33,021 bases of DNA from Phycisphaerae bacterium (GTDB taxonomy: Bacteria > Planctomycetota > Phycisphaerae > UBA1845), in the NCBI GenBank assembly GCA_016929015.1, contig JAFGJQ010000496.1:1-33021 (forward strand). The letters run 5' to 3'. This document shows, one piece after another, positions 1 to 8,385 of this stretch (position 1 is the stretch's first letter; each line of letters opens with the position of its first letter). Made by a program: the position numbers and the translations under genes. The notes under the pieces are model-generated. The model was not told the origin of the DNA. It saw only the letters and a program-made list of their open reading frames with translations, and searched no databases.

Positions 1-45
1 CGCCGTTGGGGCCGAACCGCCGCTCACTGTGTGCTGCGCGTCCAT
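1..45 (-). CDS. Possible 5' end of a gene running off the left edge
   Basis: On the minus strand an ATG at 45-43 is preceded by GGAG at 58-55, a spacing of 9 nt, and reads MDAQHTVSGGSAPTA without a stop to the window edge. Only 15 codons are visible, so neither family nor reality can be judged. The ribosome-binding site is the sole support. If real it is divergent from the DUF1801 gene at 270. Confidence 0.3.
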   Translation of the reverse strand, partial: MDAQHTVSGGSAPTA

Positions 46-269
46 GCAAGCGTTCTCCAATCAGCACCGTTGCGAATGCAAATGCCATTCTAGCGAAGCG
101 AATGGAGTGAGGCAATTTTGAATGGACCCGCCTGCCCGCCGGGGCGGCGCAGTGATGCACGATGCGAGTGGCACCCGATTGCACCGGTCGTTTGAGTCGG
201 CTACCCTGACCGCTTCTGCTAAAAGCCTGTTGCGACATGGGCATGAACACGGTTGGAGAGCACGAGTCG

Positions 270-662
270 ATGGACACGAAATGGTTGGATGGGCCGGAAC
301 TGGCGGGTCTTCTCCAGAAGTGCCCGGCGGAGTTCTGTGACCTGGTGCTGGAGCTGCGCGAGCTGATCCGCAAGACCGCGCCCGGCGTCTGCGAAGGCAT
401 CCGATTCCACTCGCTGTTCTACTTCAAGCCCGATTTCCCGTACGGCTCGATCGGCGGAAACGTGTGCGCGATCGGCTGGAAGGCGGACGAATTGCACCTC
501 GCTTTTCTGCACGGGGCGTTTCTGCCCGATCCGGAGCACGTGCTGAAGGGCAAGGCCAAGGCGAAGCGTCATGTCGAGATCCGGTCACGGGCAGACATCC
601 GTAATCCGGCCCTGCCCAACCTGATCCGTGCGGCGCTGCAGTATGATCCGACGGCGTCGTAG
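270..662 (+). CDS. DUF1801 (YdhG-like) domain protein
   Basis: A 130-residue soluble protein with no signal peptide. It resembles the DUF1801/YdhG family of small alpha/beta proteins with no established reaction: an N-terminal helical stretch (LELRELIRKTAPG), then a strand-rich core with GIRFHSLFYFKPDF and GGNVCAIGWK, and a C-terminal helix (LPNLIRAALQYD). The ATG at 270 is chosen because GGAG at 255-258 lies about 11 nt upstream; an in-frame ATG at 237 would add 11 residues but lacks a clear ribosome-binding site. It stands alone: the next gene in the same direction starts 300 bp later, with a decayed minus-strand fragment between. Family assignment is by overall resemblance only. Confidence 0.72.
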   Translation: MDTKWLDGPELAGLLQKCPAEFCDLVLELRELIRKTAPGVCEGIRFHSLFYFKPDFPYGSIGGNVCAIGWKADELHLAFLHGAFLPDPEHVLKGKAKAKRHVEIRSRADIRNPALPNLIRAALQYDPTAS

Positions 663-689
663 CGCGAGCCGGGGCGCCGCAGACGGCCG

Positions 690-828
690 AAACTGCACGG
701 AGTAGACGTCCGCGTCCTTCAGTACGAAGCGAAGGCGAATCGGGCGGCCGGCCAGTGACTTCATGTCGCTGCCGTCCTTTCACGGCAAGCGGATTGACCC
801 CTCGGTGAGGCCCACCGGGAACGTGACG
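690..828 (-). pseudogene. Decayed C-terminal fragment of a glycosidase/sialidase-type exported protein
   Basis: Read on the minus strand, this stretch gives GLTEGSIRLP, a TGA at 782-780, then KDGSDMKSLAGRPIRLRF and VLKDADVYSVQF. The pattern (K/G-GSD-x2-SLAG-x-P-I/V-RLRF-x-LKDAD-x-YS-x-QF) is what I recall from the C-terminal strand region of BNR/GH-like secreted proteins in Planctomycetota. There is no start codon context, no upstream body of the gene, and the frame is broken, so it is a remnant. It lies between the DUF1801 gene and the thioredoxin-propeller gene. The match is from memory of a family pattern, not from alignment. Confidence 0.5.
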
Positions 829-960
829 CAGGGTGGGCCATGGCGGACCTCACGATGGCGGTTTCTTGCCGGGCCATGTTGCGCCCGGTACGATGCGCCC
901 GAGTGGGGTTGCGTGTCTCTGTTGCAGAGAAAGCAATGCCGCGTGAAAGAGGAGCCCTCC

Positions 961-2697
961 ATGATTCGTCGACGTGTCCATCCGAGTGTCTGTGCCGCGT
1001 TTGCCGCAATCGCATCCGTGGCCGTCGCGGCGGAGCCGGCGCCGGATTTCACCCTCACGGACACGTACGGCCAGCCGGTCTCGCTCAAGGCGTATCGCGG
1101 GTCGGTGCTCTGGATCTCTTTCGGGGCCACATGGTGAGGGGGCTGCCAGGCGGAAGCTCCGCAGTTGGCGGAGTTGGAGCGGCGGTACGCGGATCGGCCC
1201 GTGCACTTCGTGCGGGTCGTCCCGGGTGAGAACGCCACCCAGGCCCTGGACTTCCAGAAGCACTACCGCAGCAGTGCAACCTACCTGCTGGACCATACGT
1301 ACGCGGTCGAAGCGGCCTACCGGGCGACATCGTGGCCGACGGACATTCTTGTGGATGCGGAGGGCAACATCGCCGGACGCTGGCAGAGCATCCTGCAGGA
1401 GCAGGATCGCGCGGCGGCCGTCCGCCTGCTCGATGAGCTTTTGCCGAAGGCCGGCGGCGGGCCGCCCCAGGGTGCAGTCTGCGTAGGTGACCGGTGCGTC
1501 CTTCCGCCGCCCGGCCACTTTTTCGAGATGCAGCCGACGATGGCGGCGGACGAGCAAGGCCGGCTGCACCTGGTGTTCGTGCGAGACCGCGCCGGCGTGG
1601 GTGAGCTGTATCACCAGCGGCTCTCCGGCGACACCTGGTCGGAACCGGAGGCAATCGGGCGCTCGCCCGCGGATGACTACGCGCCATACCTCTGCCGCAA
1701 CGCCCAAGACGGCGTGCGGCTGGTATGGTGCTCGAACCGGGCGGCCGGCGGCCGCTATGACGTCTACACGCAGCGCTTCGACGGCAACGAGTGGTCCGCG
1801 GAAGAGGCCGTCACGCAGTCGGACGACGACGCGGCCCACCCGCGTGCGGTTCTCGACGCATCGGGCAACTTCTGGGTGACATACTATCGATGGGTACCGT
1901 GGGGGCCGGGCGTATCGCGTGACCGCGAAGTATACGTGCGCTATCACGACGGCTCCTCCTGGTCGCCGGAAACGCAGGTCAGCCCGACCGACGTGCCCCG
2001 GTATGAGGACCACGCCGACCCTTCGATCGCGGCGGACGCGGCGGGCAGCGTGTGGGTCACCTGGTCGTGGGACACGCATCCCAAGGCGGAGAGCTGGGCG
2101 TTCGCCCCGACATTCGGCCCGGCCGTCTTCGCCCGGCAGCTTCGCGCCGGCCGGCCGCCCTCACGGCTGGAGATGGTGGGCGTGCGGGCGCCGACGCTGC
2201 AGGCCGCGATGAACAACGCCACGTTTGCGTTTTTGCCGGAGGTGCTCTGCCACGGAGATCAGCCGTGGTTCGCCTTCGAAATGCACACGATCCGCGGCGA
2301 CCATGCGTGTGGGGTCACGTCGTACGATCCGGCGCAGGGATTCCCCGCACCCGCGATGCTGGGAGCCAACGGAAGCTTCGTCTGCTCACCCAGGCTTATC
2401 GAGGACCGCCAGAAGAACCTGTGGTCCCTCTGGTCCGCTCCCGTGGGCAACGACAAGCGGTACGCCGTTCATGCAGCATGCCTAGCCGACACCGGTCGCT
2501 GGGACAAGCCGCAGGTTGTGTGGTACGAGCCTGGCGCCGACCTACGCTGGCCCGTCGGCGCGTTTGATGCGGACAGCCGCCTATGGATTGCCGCCGTTCG
2601 CGTCACTCCCGCGAAGAACACGGTTGCCGTTCGCCGGGCGGCGCAGCCCGCGACCTCCCAGCCGGCGTCGGACAACCCGCACGAGATCGGCTGGTGA
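961..2697 (+). CDS. Exported thioredoxin-like (TlpA-type) / beta-propeller fusion, putative selenoprotein with UGA = Sec59
   Basis: ATG 961 follows AAGAGGAG at 947-954 (6 nt spacing). Reading UGA 1135-1137 as selenocysteine gives 578 residues. Residues 1-24 form a Sec-type signal peptide (MIRRR, hydrophobic core, AVAA). Residues 26-150 are a TlpA/peroxiredoxin-like thioredoxin fold: PDFTLTDTYGQPVSLKAYRG, then SFGATW-U-GGC-QAEAPQLAELERRY, with cis-Pro126 in SWPTDILVD. The UGA replaces the first Cys of the CxxC redox motif (Sec59, Cys62), and the frame stays open for 519 codons after it. A second Cys pair (CVGDRC) sits in the linker. Residues ~175-560 carry repeated blades with DxxG-x-L/V-W/H-x-V-F/W and WS-x-E motifs, like BNR/sialidase-type beta-propellers. 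The predicted role is a periplasmic thiol/selenol oxidoreductase with a propeller for binding. The GH101/129-like gene follows 136 bp later. The alternative is a nonsense mutation of TGC/TGT. Confidence 0.78.
1155..1175 (+). promoter_or_regulatory. Candidate bacterial SECIS stem-loop
   Basis: CTCCGC at 1157-1162 pairs with GCGGAG at 1168-1173, extendable by G1156-U1174 and A1155-U1175 to 8 bp. It closes a 5-nt apical loop AGUUG at 1163-1167. The loop has a G among its first two bases and begins 25 nt after the UGA at 1135-1137. These properties fit the published loose model of bacterial SECIS elements recognised by SelB (short stem, small loop with an early G, about 16-37 nt from the UGA). 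A weaker competing hairpin (1139-1144 with 1155-1160) lies too close to the UGA. Pairing was done by eye, without folding energies. Confidence 0.6.
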
Positions 2698-2833
2698 GAA
2701 CCAACAACGATCAGACCCTTCGGCGGCCGGGAGCCAGACGCGAACCATGCAGAACAGGATTGGGATGAGTCAGACGCCACAGCACACGCGCCGCGGCCTT
2801 GGCTCGCGCCATCGCAGAAAATGGAGGTCTCCA

Positions 2834-5179
2834 ATGAGCGGCACACTGCTCGCGCTGCTTACGCTGACCGTTGGCGGGTCGGCATTGCCGGATGCCCAGG
2901 CATCGCCGCAGCAACCGAGTCTTCGCCTGGAGAACGACATTTGGACGGTCGTGGTGGAGCCGGCCTCCCTCGCGGTGACGGCGACGACACGTACTGGGCA
3001 GTCACTGACACTTTCGAATGGGCAGGCGGCGCTTGGGGAGGTTGCCGGCCTGCGGCAGGAAAAGACGTCCGCCACCTGGGAGCTCCCGTCGCAGCGCGTC
3101 CGTGTGTCGATGCGTCTCTGGGGCTCCGATGTCTCGGTCGACTTCCACGGCACGAGCGAAGGTTCAGTGGCGTGGCCGGTGCTCGAACTTGGCCCGCCGG
3201 TGACGGCTCTGATCTGGCCGTTTGCGGAGGGTCGATTCGTCCCCCTGGACGACCCGGTCTGGCGTGCATTCCTGACCGACCAGGACTGGAACACGCTCGA
3301 AGGCCTGGGCATGCCGTTCTGGGGACTTCACGGGGCTGAGGGTTCACTCACGTACATCGTGACCAACCGTTATTACAACCGGATCGAGTTCGAAAACGCG
3401 GGTGAGCACCTGCGAATGCGATTGGAGCACACATTCCCAGCCGCCCGGTCGGAACGGACGCATGGGATTGTGATCCGGTGGAGCGAAACCGCGTCGCCGG
3501 TGGAGCCCGCACGACAGTTCCGCCAATGGCTGATCGCCGGTGGCGACTTCGTGTCCATGCGCGACAAGCTCAAGACCGTGCCGAAGGCGGAGCGGCTGCT
3601 CGGGGCTCCACATGTCTACCTGTGGGGCGACACCTTGCTCTCCCGGCACGACCTTCCGAAAGAAAAGTGGCAGCCATTCTGTCAGATGCTGGTTCGCCAG
3701 GGAGCGGCCGAAGCGCCCTCCGTGGGCAAGCGAATCCGGGCGCTGATGTCCCCCGAACAGTGGAAGCAGGTGGAGGAAACTGCGACGCTGGACTGGCCGT
3801 ACGACCAGATCAAAACGGAAGTGGCCAACGCGCTGTCGGCACTTCTGGAACGGCCTGAATTCTATAACGAAGCAACGTGGCGAGACGTCACGTTGCCGGA
3901 GGACGCGCGGCGGTTACTGCAGGCCGATCGAGACAAGCTGTCGATGCGCGACATGCGCCGGATCAACTCCCTCGCTCTGCATGCTGCCTTTCCGGAAATG
4001 TTTCTCCCCGTCAACCAATGGGGCGACGGCGTGTCCACCAAGATGCTGCAGATGCTTCAGGAGGCGGGCCTGGAGCGGGTACGGCTGTGCGTCGCAGGCT
4101 GGGAAGGCATCGAGAAGCGGCCGGAGGTGGCGCAGTCGGCCGATGAGATGGGGTACCTGTTCGGCACCTACGATTCATTCCATAGCATTCATGATCCGAA
4201 GCTGGCGGGCACGGATGCTTCGTGGACCACGGCCCAGTTTGATCGAGAGCTGTTCGAGAAGGGTCCGATCGTGACGAAGGACGGAAAGAAGCGATCGGGC
4301 TTCAAGGGTCGCGGCTATCTCCTGAGTCCGCAAGCCGCCCGTCCGTGGGTGGAACGACGCGTAAGGGCCAACATGCACAACGTTCCGTATAGTTACTACT
4401 TTGTGGACTGCGATGCGTACGGACAGGTTTTCGACGACTATTCACCTGTTCACCCCTGCACCCAGGCACAGGACGCCGCCGCACGAGTCGACCGACTGCG
4501 GTGGATCGGCAAGACTTTCGGCGCGGTGGTCGGCTCCGAGGGTGGAAGTTCGTATGCGGCCCCCGCCGTGCATGTCACCGAGGGCGTGCTGACACCCGTG
4601 ATCGGCTGGGGCGATCCGGACATGAAGGACCGAGACTCGCAATATTACTTGGGCGGTTACTACCCGCCGGACGGACCGCGCGTATTCGTCCAGCCGGTAC
4701 CGTTGAAGGAGGAGTACGTTCACTTGCACTACGACCCGCGGTTTCGGCTGCCCTTATACGAGATCGTGTTCCACGACTCCATCGTTTCCACGCATCACTG
4801 GAGCGCGGGCAGCCTCAAGTTCTCAAACGTGCGGGAGACGGTGGCCCTTACGGAGATCCTCTACCAGTGTCCGCCGCTGTACCATTTGAACCTGGACGAG
4901 TGGCGCAAGCAACGAGAATCGATGCTGAAGCACTATGCCTTCTGGAGTCCGATTCATCGCGCCGTCGGATTCAAGCCCATGACGGATTTTGCGTGGCTGT
5001 CCCGCGATCGCCTCGTGCAGAAGACGGTCTTTGAAGGCGGCGTGGAGGTGATCGCCAACTTCAGCGGCGACGACTACGAGGCCAAGGATTTCGGCGTTCC
5101 GAGGCGAAGCGTCATCGTTCGAGGCCTGACCGGTGGGCCCCGGGGGCCCTATCGACCGGACGACTCGAAGACGCCGTAG
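2834..5179 (+). CDS. Exported glycoside hydrolase related to GH101/GH129
   Basis: About 781 residues, with an N-terminal signal sequence (GTLLALLTLTVGGSALPDAQA), a beta-sandwich N-terminal region, and a central (beta/alpha)8-like region from about residue 280. In that region strands such as ERVRLCVAGW and YSYYFVDCDAYGQVFDD (Asp525, Asp527) resemble the strand ends that carry acidic catalytic residues in GH101/GH129 endo-alpha-N-acetylgalactosaminidase relatives. A C-terminal beta domain (VEVIANFSGDDY) closes the chain. ATG 2834 has GGAGG at 2823-2827 (6 nt). An in-frame ATG at 2765 with AGGA 5 nt upstream would give a longer, arginine-rich n-region and is a real alternative, because the short form lacks N-terminal positive charges. 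It is probably co-transcribed with the thioredoxin-propeller gene. Substrate is unknown; the catalytic Asp is inference. Confidence 0.72.
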   Translation: MSGTLLALLTLTVGGSALPDAQASPQQPSLRLENDIWTVVVEPASLAVTATTRTGQSLTLSNGQAALGEVAGLRQEKTSATWELPSQRVRVSMRLWGSDVSVDFHGTSEGSVAWPVLELGPPVTALIWPFAEGRFVPLDDPVWRAFLTDQDWNTLEGLGMPFWGLHGAEGSLTYIVTNRYYNRIEFENAGEHLRMRLEHTFPAARSERTHGIVIRWSETASPVEPARQFRQWLIAGGDFVSMRDKLKTVPKAERLLGAPHVYLWGDTLLSRHDLPKEKWQPFCQMLVRQGAAEAPSVGKRIRALMSPEQWKQVEETATLDWPYDQIKTEVANALSALLERPEFYNEATWRDVTLPEDARRLLQADRDKLSMRDMRRINSLALHAAFPEMFLPVNQWGDGVSTKMLQMLQEAGLERVRLCVAGWEGIEKRPEVAQSADEMGYLFGTYDSFHSIHDPKLAGTDASWTTAQFDRELFEKGPIVTKDGKKRSGFKGRGYLLSPQAARPWVERRVRANMHNVPYSYYFVDCDAYGQVFDDYSPVHPCTQAQDAAARVDRLRWIGKTFGAVVGSEGGSSYAAPAVHVTEGVLTPVIGWGDPDMKDRDSQYYLGGYYPPDGPRVFVQPVPLKEEYVHLHYDPRFRLPLYEIVFHDSIVSTHHWSAGSLKFSNVRETVALTEILYQCPPLYHLNLDEWRKQRESMLKHYAFWSPIHRAVGFKPMTDFAWLSRDRLVQKTVFEGGVEVIANFSGDDYEAKDFGVPRRSVIVRGLTGGPRGPYRPDDSKTP

Positions 5180-5242
5180 TCTCGACGAGTGCCGATCGCG
5201 TCAGCCCGTTCTTGCCAGGTCGGGTATCGCTCCCTTCCCACG

Positions 5243-7795
5243 TCACGGCCCGGCGTAAGCGGCTTGAAGACCCGCAAAATCAACCAGGTCCACGCGGCCG
5301 TCGTCGTTACCGTCCATGAATCGGCACGGGTCGCCTGCAGGGTAAGTGGTGCTCGGGCCGGTCAGGCAGGTTGCGAAGGCGGCCACGTCAGTCAGGTCCA
5401 CGTCGCCGTCGCGATTCGCATCATACCGCAACGCCGGTTGACGCAGACGGGCCAGCACGCGTTGCATGACCTGCCCTCGCACCGCGTCGGACGTGATGGT
5501 CTCGAGCGGCGCGGTCATCAGTACGACGCGGTACGTCACACCGTCGTACTCGATCCCCGCCGTCCCGCCGGTGCCGCCGACGTAGTCGAGAATCCCCATC
5601 GCGCCCGGCCGCGGCGTAATGCGCTCCGCGAAGTGAACCCGGTAGGCCGCGCCGTTGGCAGGGTCGAAATCGAACGCCGGCAGCCCGTCCAGCAGCCCGC
5701 CGGGCGCGGCGGCCACGTGGTATGTGTTCGAGTAGTACTCCACGTACTCCGCCCCCAGTACGTCGCGGAAGAATACCGGCCCGTGCTGCTGCGCCACCAG
5801 GTCGTACCCCACTTGGGCGCCGGAGATGAACACAGCCCCGCCCGCGGCCAGGTGAGCGGTCACCGCCGCCTGTTCCGCCGCGTTGAACGTGAAATCCTCA
5901 TTCCGCTCCTCCCCGCAGAGCCAGTCCACTACCGCGTAGTCCGAGAGCGAGACACCGCCCGACTGCACGGCCTCATTGCTGCACGATGAAAACCCGACGC
6001 CCGCCTCTGCCGCCAGCAGGGCAGCCGCGTGTTGCCGCACGTAGTCGTACGAGTTGATCTGCCGCCACAGCGGCCGGGTCATGATCTTGCCCGGCCCCTG
6101 GCTGAACACCGGGTTCTGGGCCTGTCGCAGGCGATCGTAGCCGTTGACGATCAGCACGTCCGCCGTGCCAGTGGCCGGTCGGCAGACGACCAGCGTCTCT
6201 GACGGCATGGACTCGCCGCCGCCGTTCGTGGCGGCCACCCGGAAGAACCGCGGCTCGCCCACCGGCAGGTTGGAGATCACGGACTCCTGCACGTCCCCCA
6301 CCAGCGCAACCGGCGCAAAACCAAAGCCGTCCGCCGATTCATAAACCACGTATCCCGTGGCGGGGTCGCCCTCGACTTCACCGCTGGCCGGTGCCTGCCA
6401 GAGGATGCGCACATCACCGTCGCCCTCGTCCAGGACCGCGACCCCACCCGGCCGACCCGGCGGGAACGCCAGCGGCACGGTGCTGTCGGGCAGGCTGTGC
6501 AAGAACTTGATGAACGCCTGCACGATGCTGCGTGACACGGCCGCCCGGACTCCGGCATCCCTCAACAGCGCCGCGTCCTGCGGCTCATCGTGAAAGGCGA
6601 CTTCCACGAGCGTGGCGTCGAACTCATCGTTGTTGTACGTCGTCGAGATCTGCGGGGCACCGGTGTCCTGCGGATTCGGGCGGGGAATCCAGGGAAACTC
6701 GATCTGATCGTTCAGGAGCACCATGTCCGCTTCGATTTCGTCGCCCAGGATCGTGGCAAGCAGTGCCTGGTTCAGGGTCGGCGTGGAGCTATGAACCAGC
6801 GCGACGGTTCCTCGGGCCAGGGCGGCCGATGATGCGTTGCTGTGAATCGACAGGAAGACCCGTCGCCAGCGATCGTTGTTGGCGGCATCCAGGTTCATCT
6901 CCGCCGCCCAGATCGCGGCGGAGTTGTAGTATCCCAGGTACAGAACGCTCTCAAAACCGACGCCCTTGTAGATGGCCTCGCTCAGGGCCCAGAAGTCCGC
7001 GTCCTCTTCGTCCCGTGGATGGCCGCTCACGACGCCCGCAGCACCGGTCATGTCACCCATTCCCACGCCCCACCGAATCGCGTCGGCGATGATCAGTCCG
7101 ACGTCGGCAGACCGATTCGTGATTTCCACATAAGCGTCGGTGCCGGCATCGAACCAGTACTCGCCCAGCCATATCCAACCGTTGCCGACGATCCGATGGT
7201 CGACGGCGATCTCGGTAAGACCGCCCGCGTGCCGGATGCGATAGGTCTGGAGCACCCGATCCGTGCCGTGCTTCGTGAAGCAGTACACCGGGTAGATACC
7301 TGCTTCGGGGAGAACAGGCGTGTACCGGGCGGTGGCCGACTCGACCGTGTCGGCCGCGGTCGTACGGAACGGCACGCCGGAAGCCGTCACGCCGTTTTCA
7401 TAGTACTTCTCGGTGTCCGTGCTGTCGTCCCAGTTGCCGGTGTACGCAACGCCCGGATCGTCGTTGTCCAGCACGACCTCGATCGGTTGATACCCCGCAG
7501 GTCGGAAGGGCACCACCGTCGCGCCCGCATTGTGGGCATAGTGCACGAGATAATTGAGTTGATCGAGGTTCCCATAATCTTCAATCATCAGATTCGTGTA
7601 AGGCCGCTGCAGCGCCCAGCCGCTTGACGTGCTGTACCACCCGTGTCCCGGTTCCAGGTACACCACCACGCCGGAGAGCGCCCCCGGCACTTGCCGGGGC
7701 GCGTGAACGGTCGGCCCGCCCAGGTCGCCGAAAGCCGCCGCAGAGATCAGAACCAGAATCCCCAGCGCAACGCGCGTCGTCGATTGAATCGGCAT
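5243..7795 (-). CDS. Exported N-acetylmuramoyl-L-alanine amidase with inserted golvesin domain, FnIII and EF-hand/dockerin-like tail
   Basis: 850 residues. ATG 7795 follows GGAGGGG at 7809-7803 (7 nt). A signal peptide (VALGILVLISAAAFGD) is followed by an Amidase_3-type zinc site: His51 (YLEPGHGW), Glu72 (NLMIEDYG), a later His in VFLSIHSNASS and a catalytic-type Glu in LVEVAFHDEP. Between Glu72 and the third ligand, roughly residues 105-235, lies a golvesin C-terminal-like beta-sandwich (NDDPGVAYTGNWDDST ... YENG). After the amidase come an FnIII-like module (ILWQAPASGEVEGDPATGYVVY) and an alpha/beta domain (DVLIVNGYDRL). The C-terminus is a pair of EF-hand/dockerin-like repeats (DANRDGDVDLTDVAAF, DGNDDGRVDLVDFAGL). 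It should cleave peptidoglycan side chains outside the inner membrane. It converges with the GH gene, with 63 bp between the stops. Confidence 0.82.
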   Translation of the reverse strand: MPIQSTTRVALGILVLISAAAFGDLGGPTVHAPRQVPGALSGVVVYLEPGHGWYSTSSGWALQRPYTNLMIEDYGNLDQLNYLVHYAHNAGATVVPFRPAGYQPIEVVLDNDDPGVAYTGNWDDSTDTEKYYENGVTASGVPFRTTAADTVESATARYTPVLPEAGIYPVYCFTKHGTDRVLQTYRIRHAGGLTEIAVDHRIVGNGWIWLGEYWFDAGTDAYVEITNRSADVGLIIADAIRWGVGMGDMTGAAGVVSGHPRDEEDADFWALSEAIYKGVGFESVLYLGYYNSAAIWAAEMNLDAANNDRWRRVFLSIHSNASSAALARGTVALVHSSTPTLNQALLATILGDEIEADMVLLNDQIEFPWIPRPNPQDTGAPQISTTYNNDEFDATLVEVAFHDEPQDAALLRDAGVRAAVSRSIVQAFIKFLHSLPDSTVPLAFPPGRPGGVAVLDEGDGDVRILWQAPASGEVEGDPATGYVVYESADGFGFAPVALVGDVQESVISNLPVGEPRFFRVAATNGGGESMPSETLVVCRPATGTADVLIVNGYDRLRQAQNPVFSQGPGKIMTRPLWRQINSYDYVRQHAAALLAAEAGVGFSSCSNEAVQSGGVSLSDYAVVDWLCGEERNEDFTFNAAEQAAVTAHLAAGGAVFISGAQVGYDLVAQQHGPVFFRDVLGAEYVEYYSNTYHVAAAPGGLLDGLPAFDFDPANGAAYRVHFAERITPRPGAMGILDYVGGTGGTAGIEYDGVTYRVVLMTAPLETITSDAVRGQVMQRVLARLRQPALRYDANRDGDVDLTDVAAFATCLTGPSTTYPAGDPCRFMDGNDDGRVDLVDFAGLQAAYAGP

Positions 7796-8385
7796 GATTG
7801 TGCCCCTCCAGATGGCATGGGCAATCGCCGCATGAAAGCAGCGCCGGCTGCCATTGTACCGAAACGGCGGTCCAAACCGAACCGAGTTCCTCGCTGCGGT
7901 CGGTTCGGCTCTCCCGACTCCGATGAAGCTGTAACCACTTGCCTGGGCCACGGTTCGGGACCGCCGCAACCTATCGCGTCTCCAACAACCGCGAACTGAC
8001 CGGTCCGGCCGCTCCGTAGGTATTCGCCCGTACCACACGATTCGGGTTGAATTCAGGCGTGCGGACGGCCCAGGCAAATCACCGGCGTCACAGGAGCCGC
8101 CTTCGTGACGGCCCAGCGCCGTTTCAGTATCGGTCGTTAGACGGTATCGGACCTGTCCTCCCGCCGACCACGGCATTCGAGCCTCAATTCCACGTTGCGA
8201 GCGGTCGATTCGTAGTTGAGGTCTCCGCCTTCCTCCAGGTGGTCGGGGTGAGGGAGCGTGTGGGTGGAACGTCTGCCCGTCGGGCCACCGCGCAACGCGC
8301 GGCCGCCTGGCCGAGAGCACGTGTGGACTGTTCGCTGCGCGGTGCGTGTCCAGGGGCGCACGCGGCAACCTGCGATCGAGCCTGG
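7796..8385. other. Divergent intergenic region between the amidase and kinase operons
   Basis: 590 bp with no convincing gene on either strand. In-frame upstream extension of the kinase frame (from 8047) is arginine/alanine-rich and looks non-coding. The region must hold promoters for both directions, but I cannot pick convincing -35/-10 pairs. A 9-bp dyad at 7877-7908 is listed separately. Confidence 0.5.
7877..7908. repeat. 9-bp inverted repeat, possible operator
   Basis: CCGAACCGA at 7877-7885 is a perfect inverted repeat of TCGGTTCGG at 7900-7908, with 14 nt between. It lies 82-113 nt upstream of the amidase start. It could be a two-site operator or a hairpin in the amidase 5' leader. 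No poly-T follows on either strand, so it is not a terminator. Confidence 0.4.

Noticed and set aside
780-782. Second selenocysteine candidate: UGA in the minus-strand glycosidase fragment
   Set aside because: The flanking residues do not form a redox motif, the residue expected there is not Cys, and the fragment lacks the rest of its gene.
1139-1160. Alternative hairpin as SECIS
   Set aside because: Its 10-nt loop begins only 7 nt after the UGA, too close for the known bacterial SECIS geometry, and it includes a G-U pair; the hairpin at 1155-1175 fits better.
850-2079. 409-codon minus-strand open frame opposite the thioredoxin-propeller gene
   Set aside because: Arg/Val/His-rich composition with no family motifs; the plus strand shows a signal peptide, thioredoxin motifs and propeller blades.
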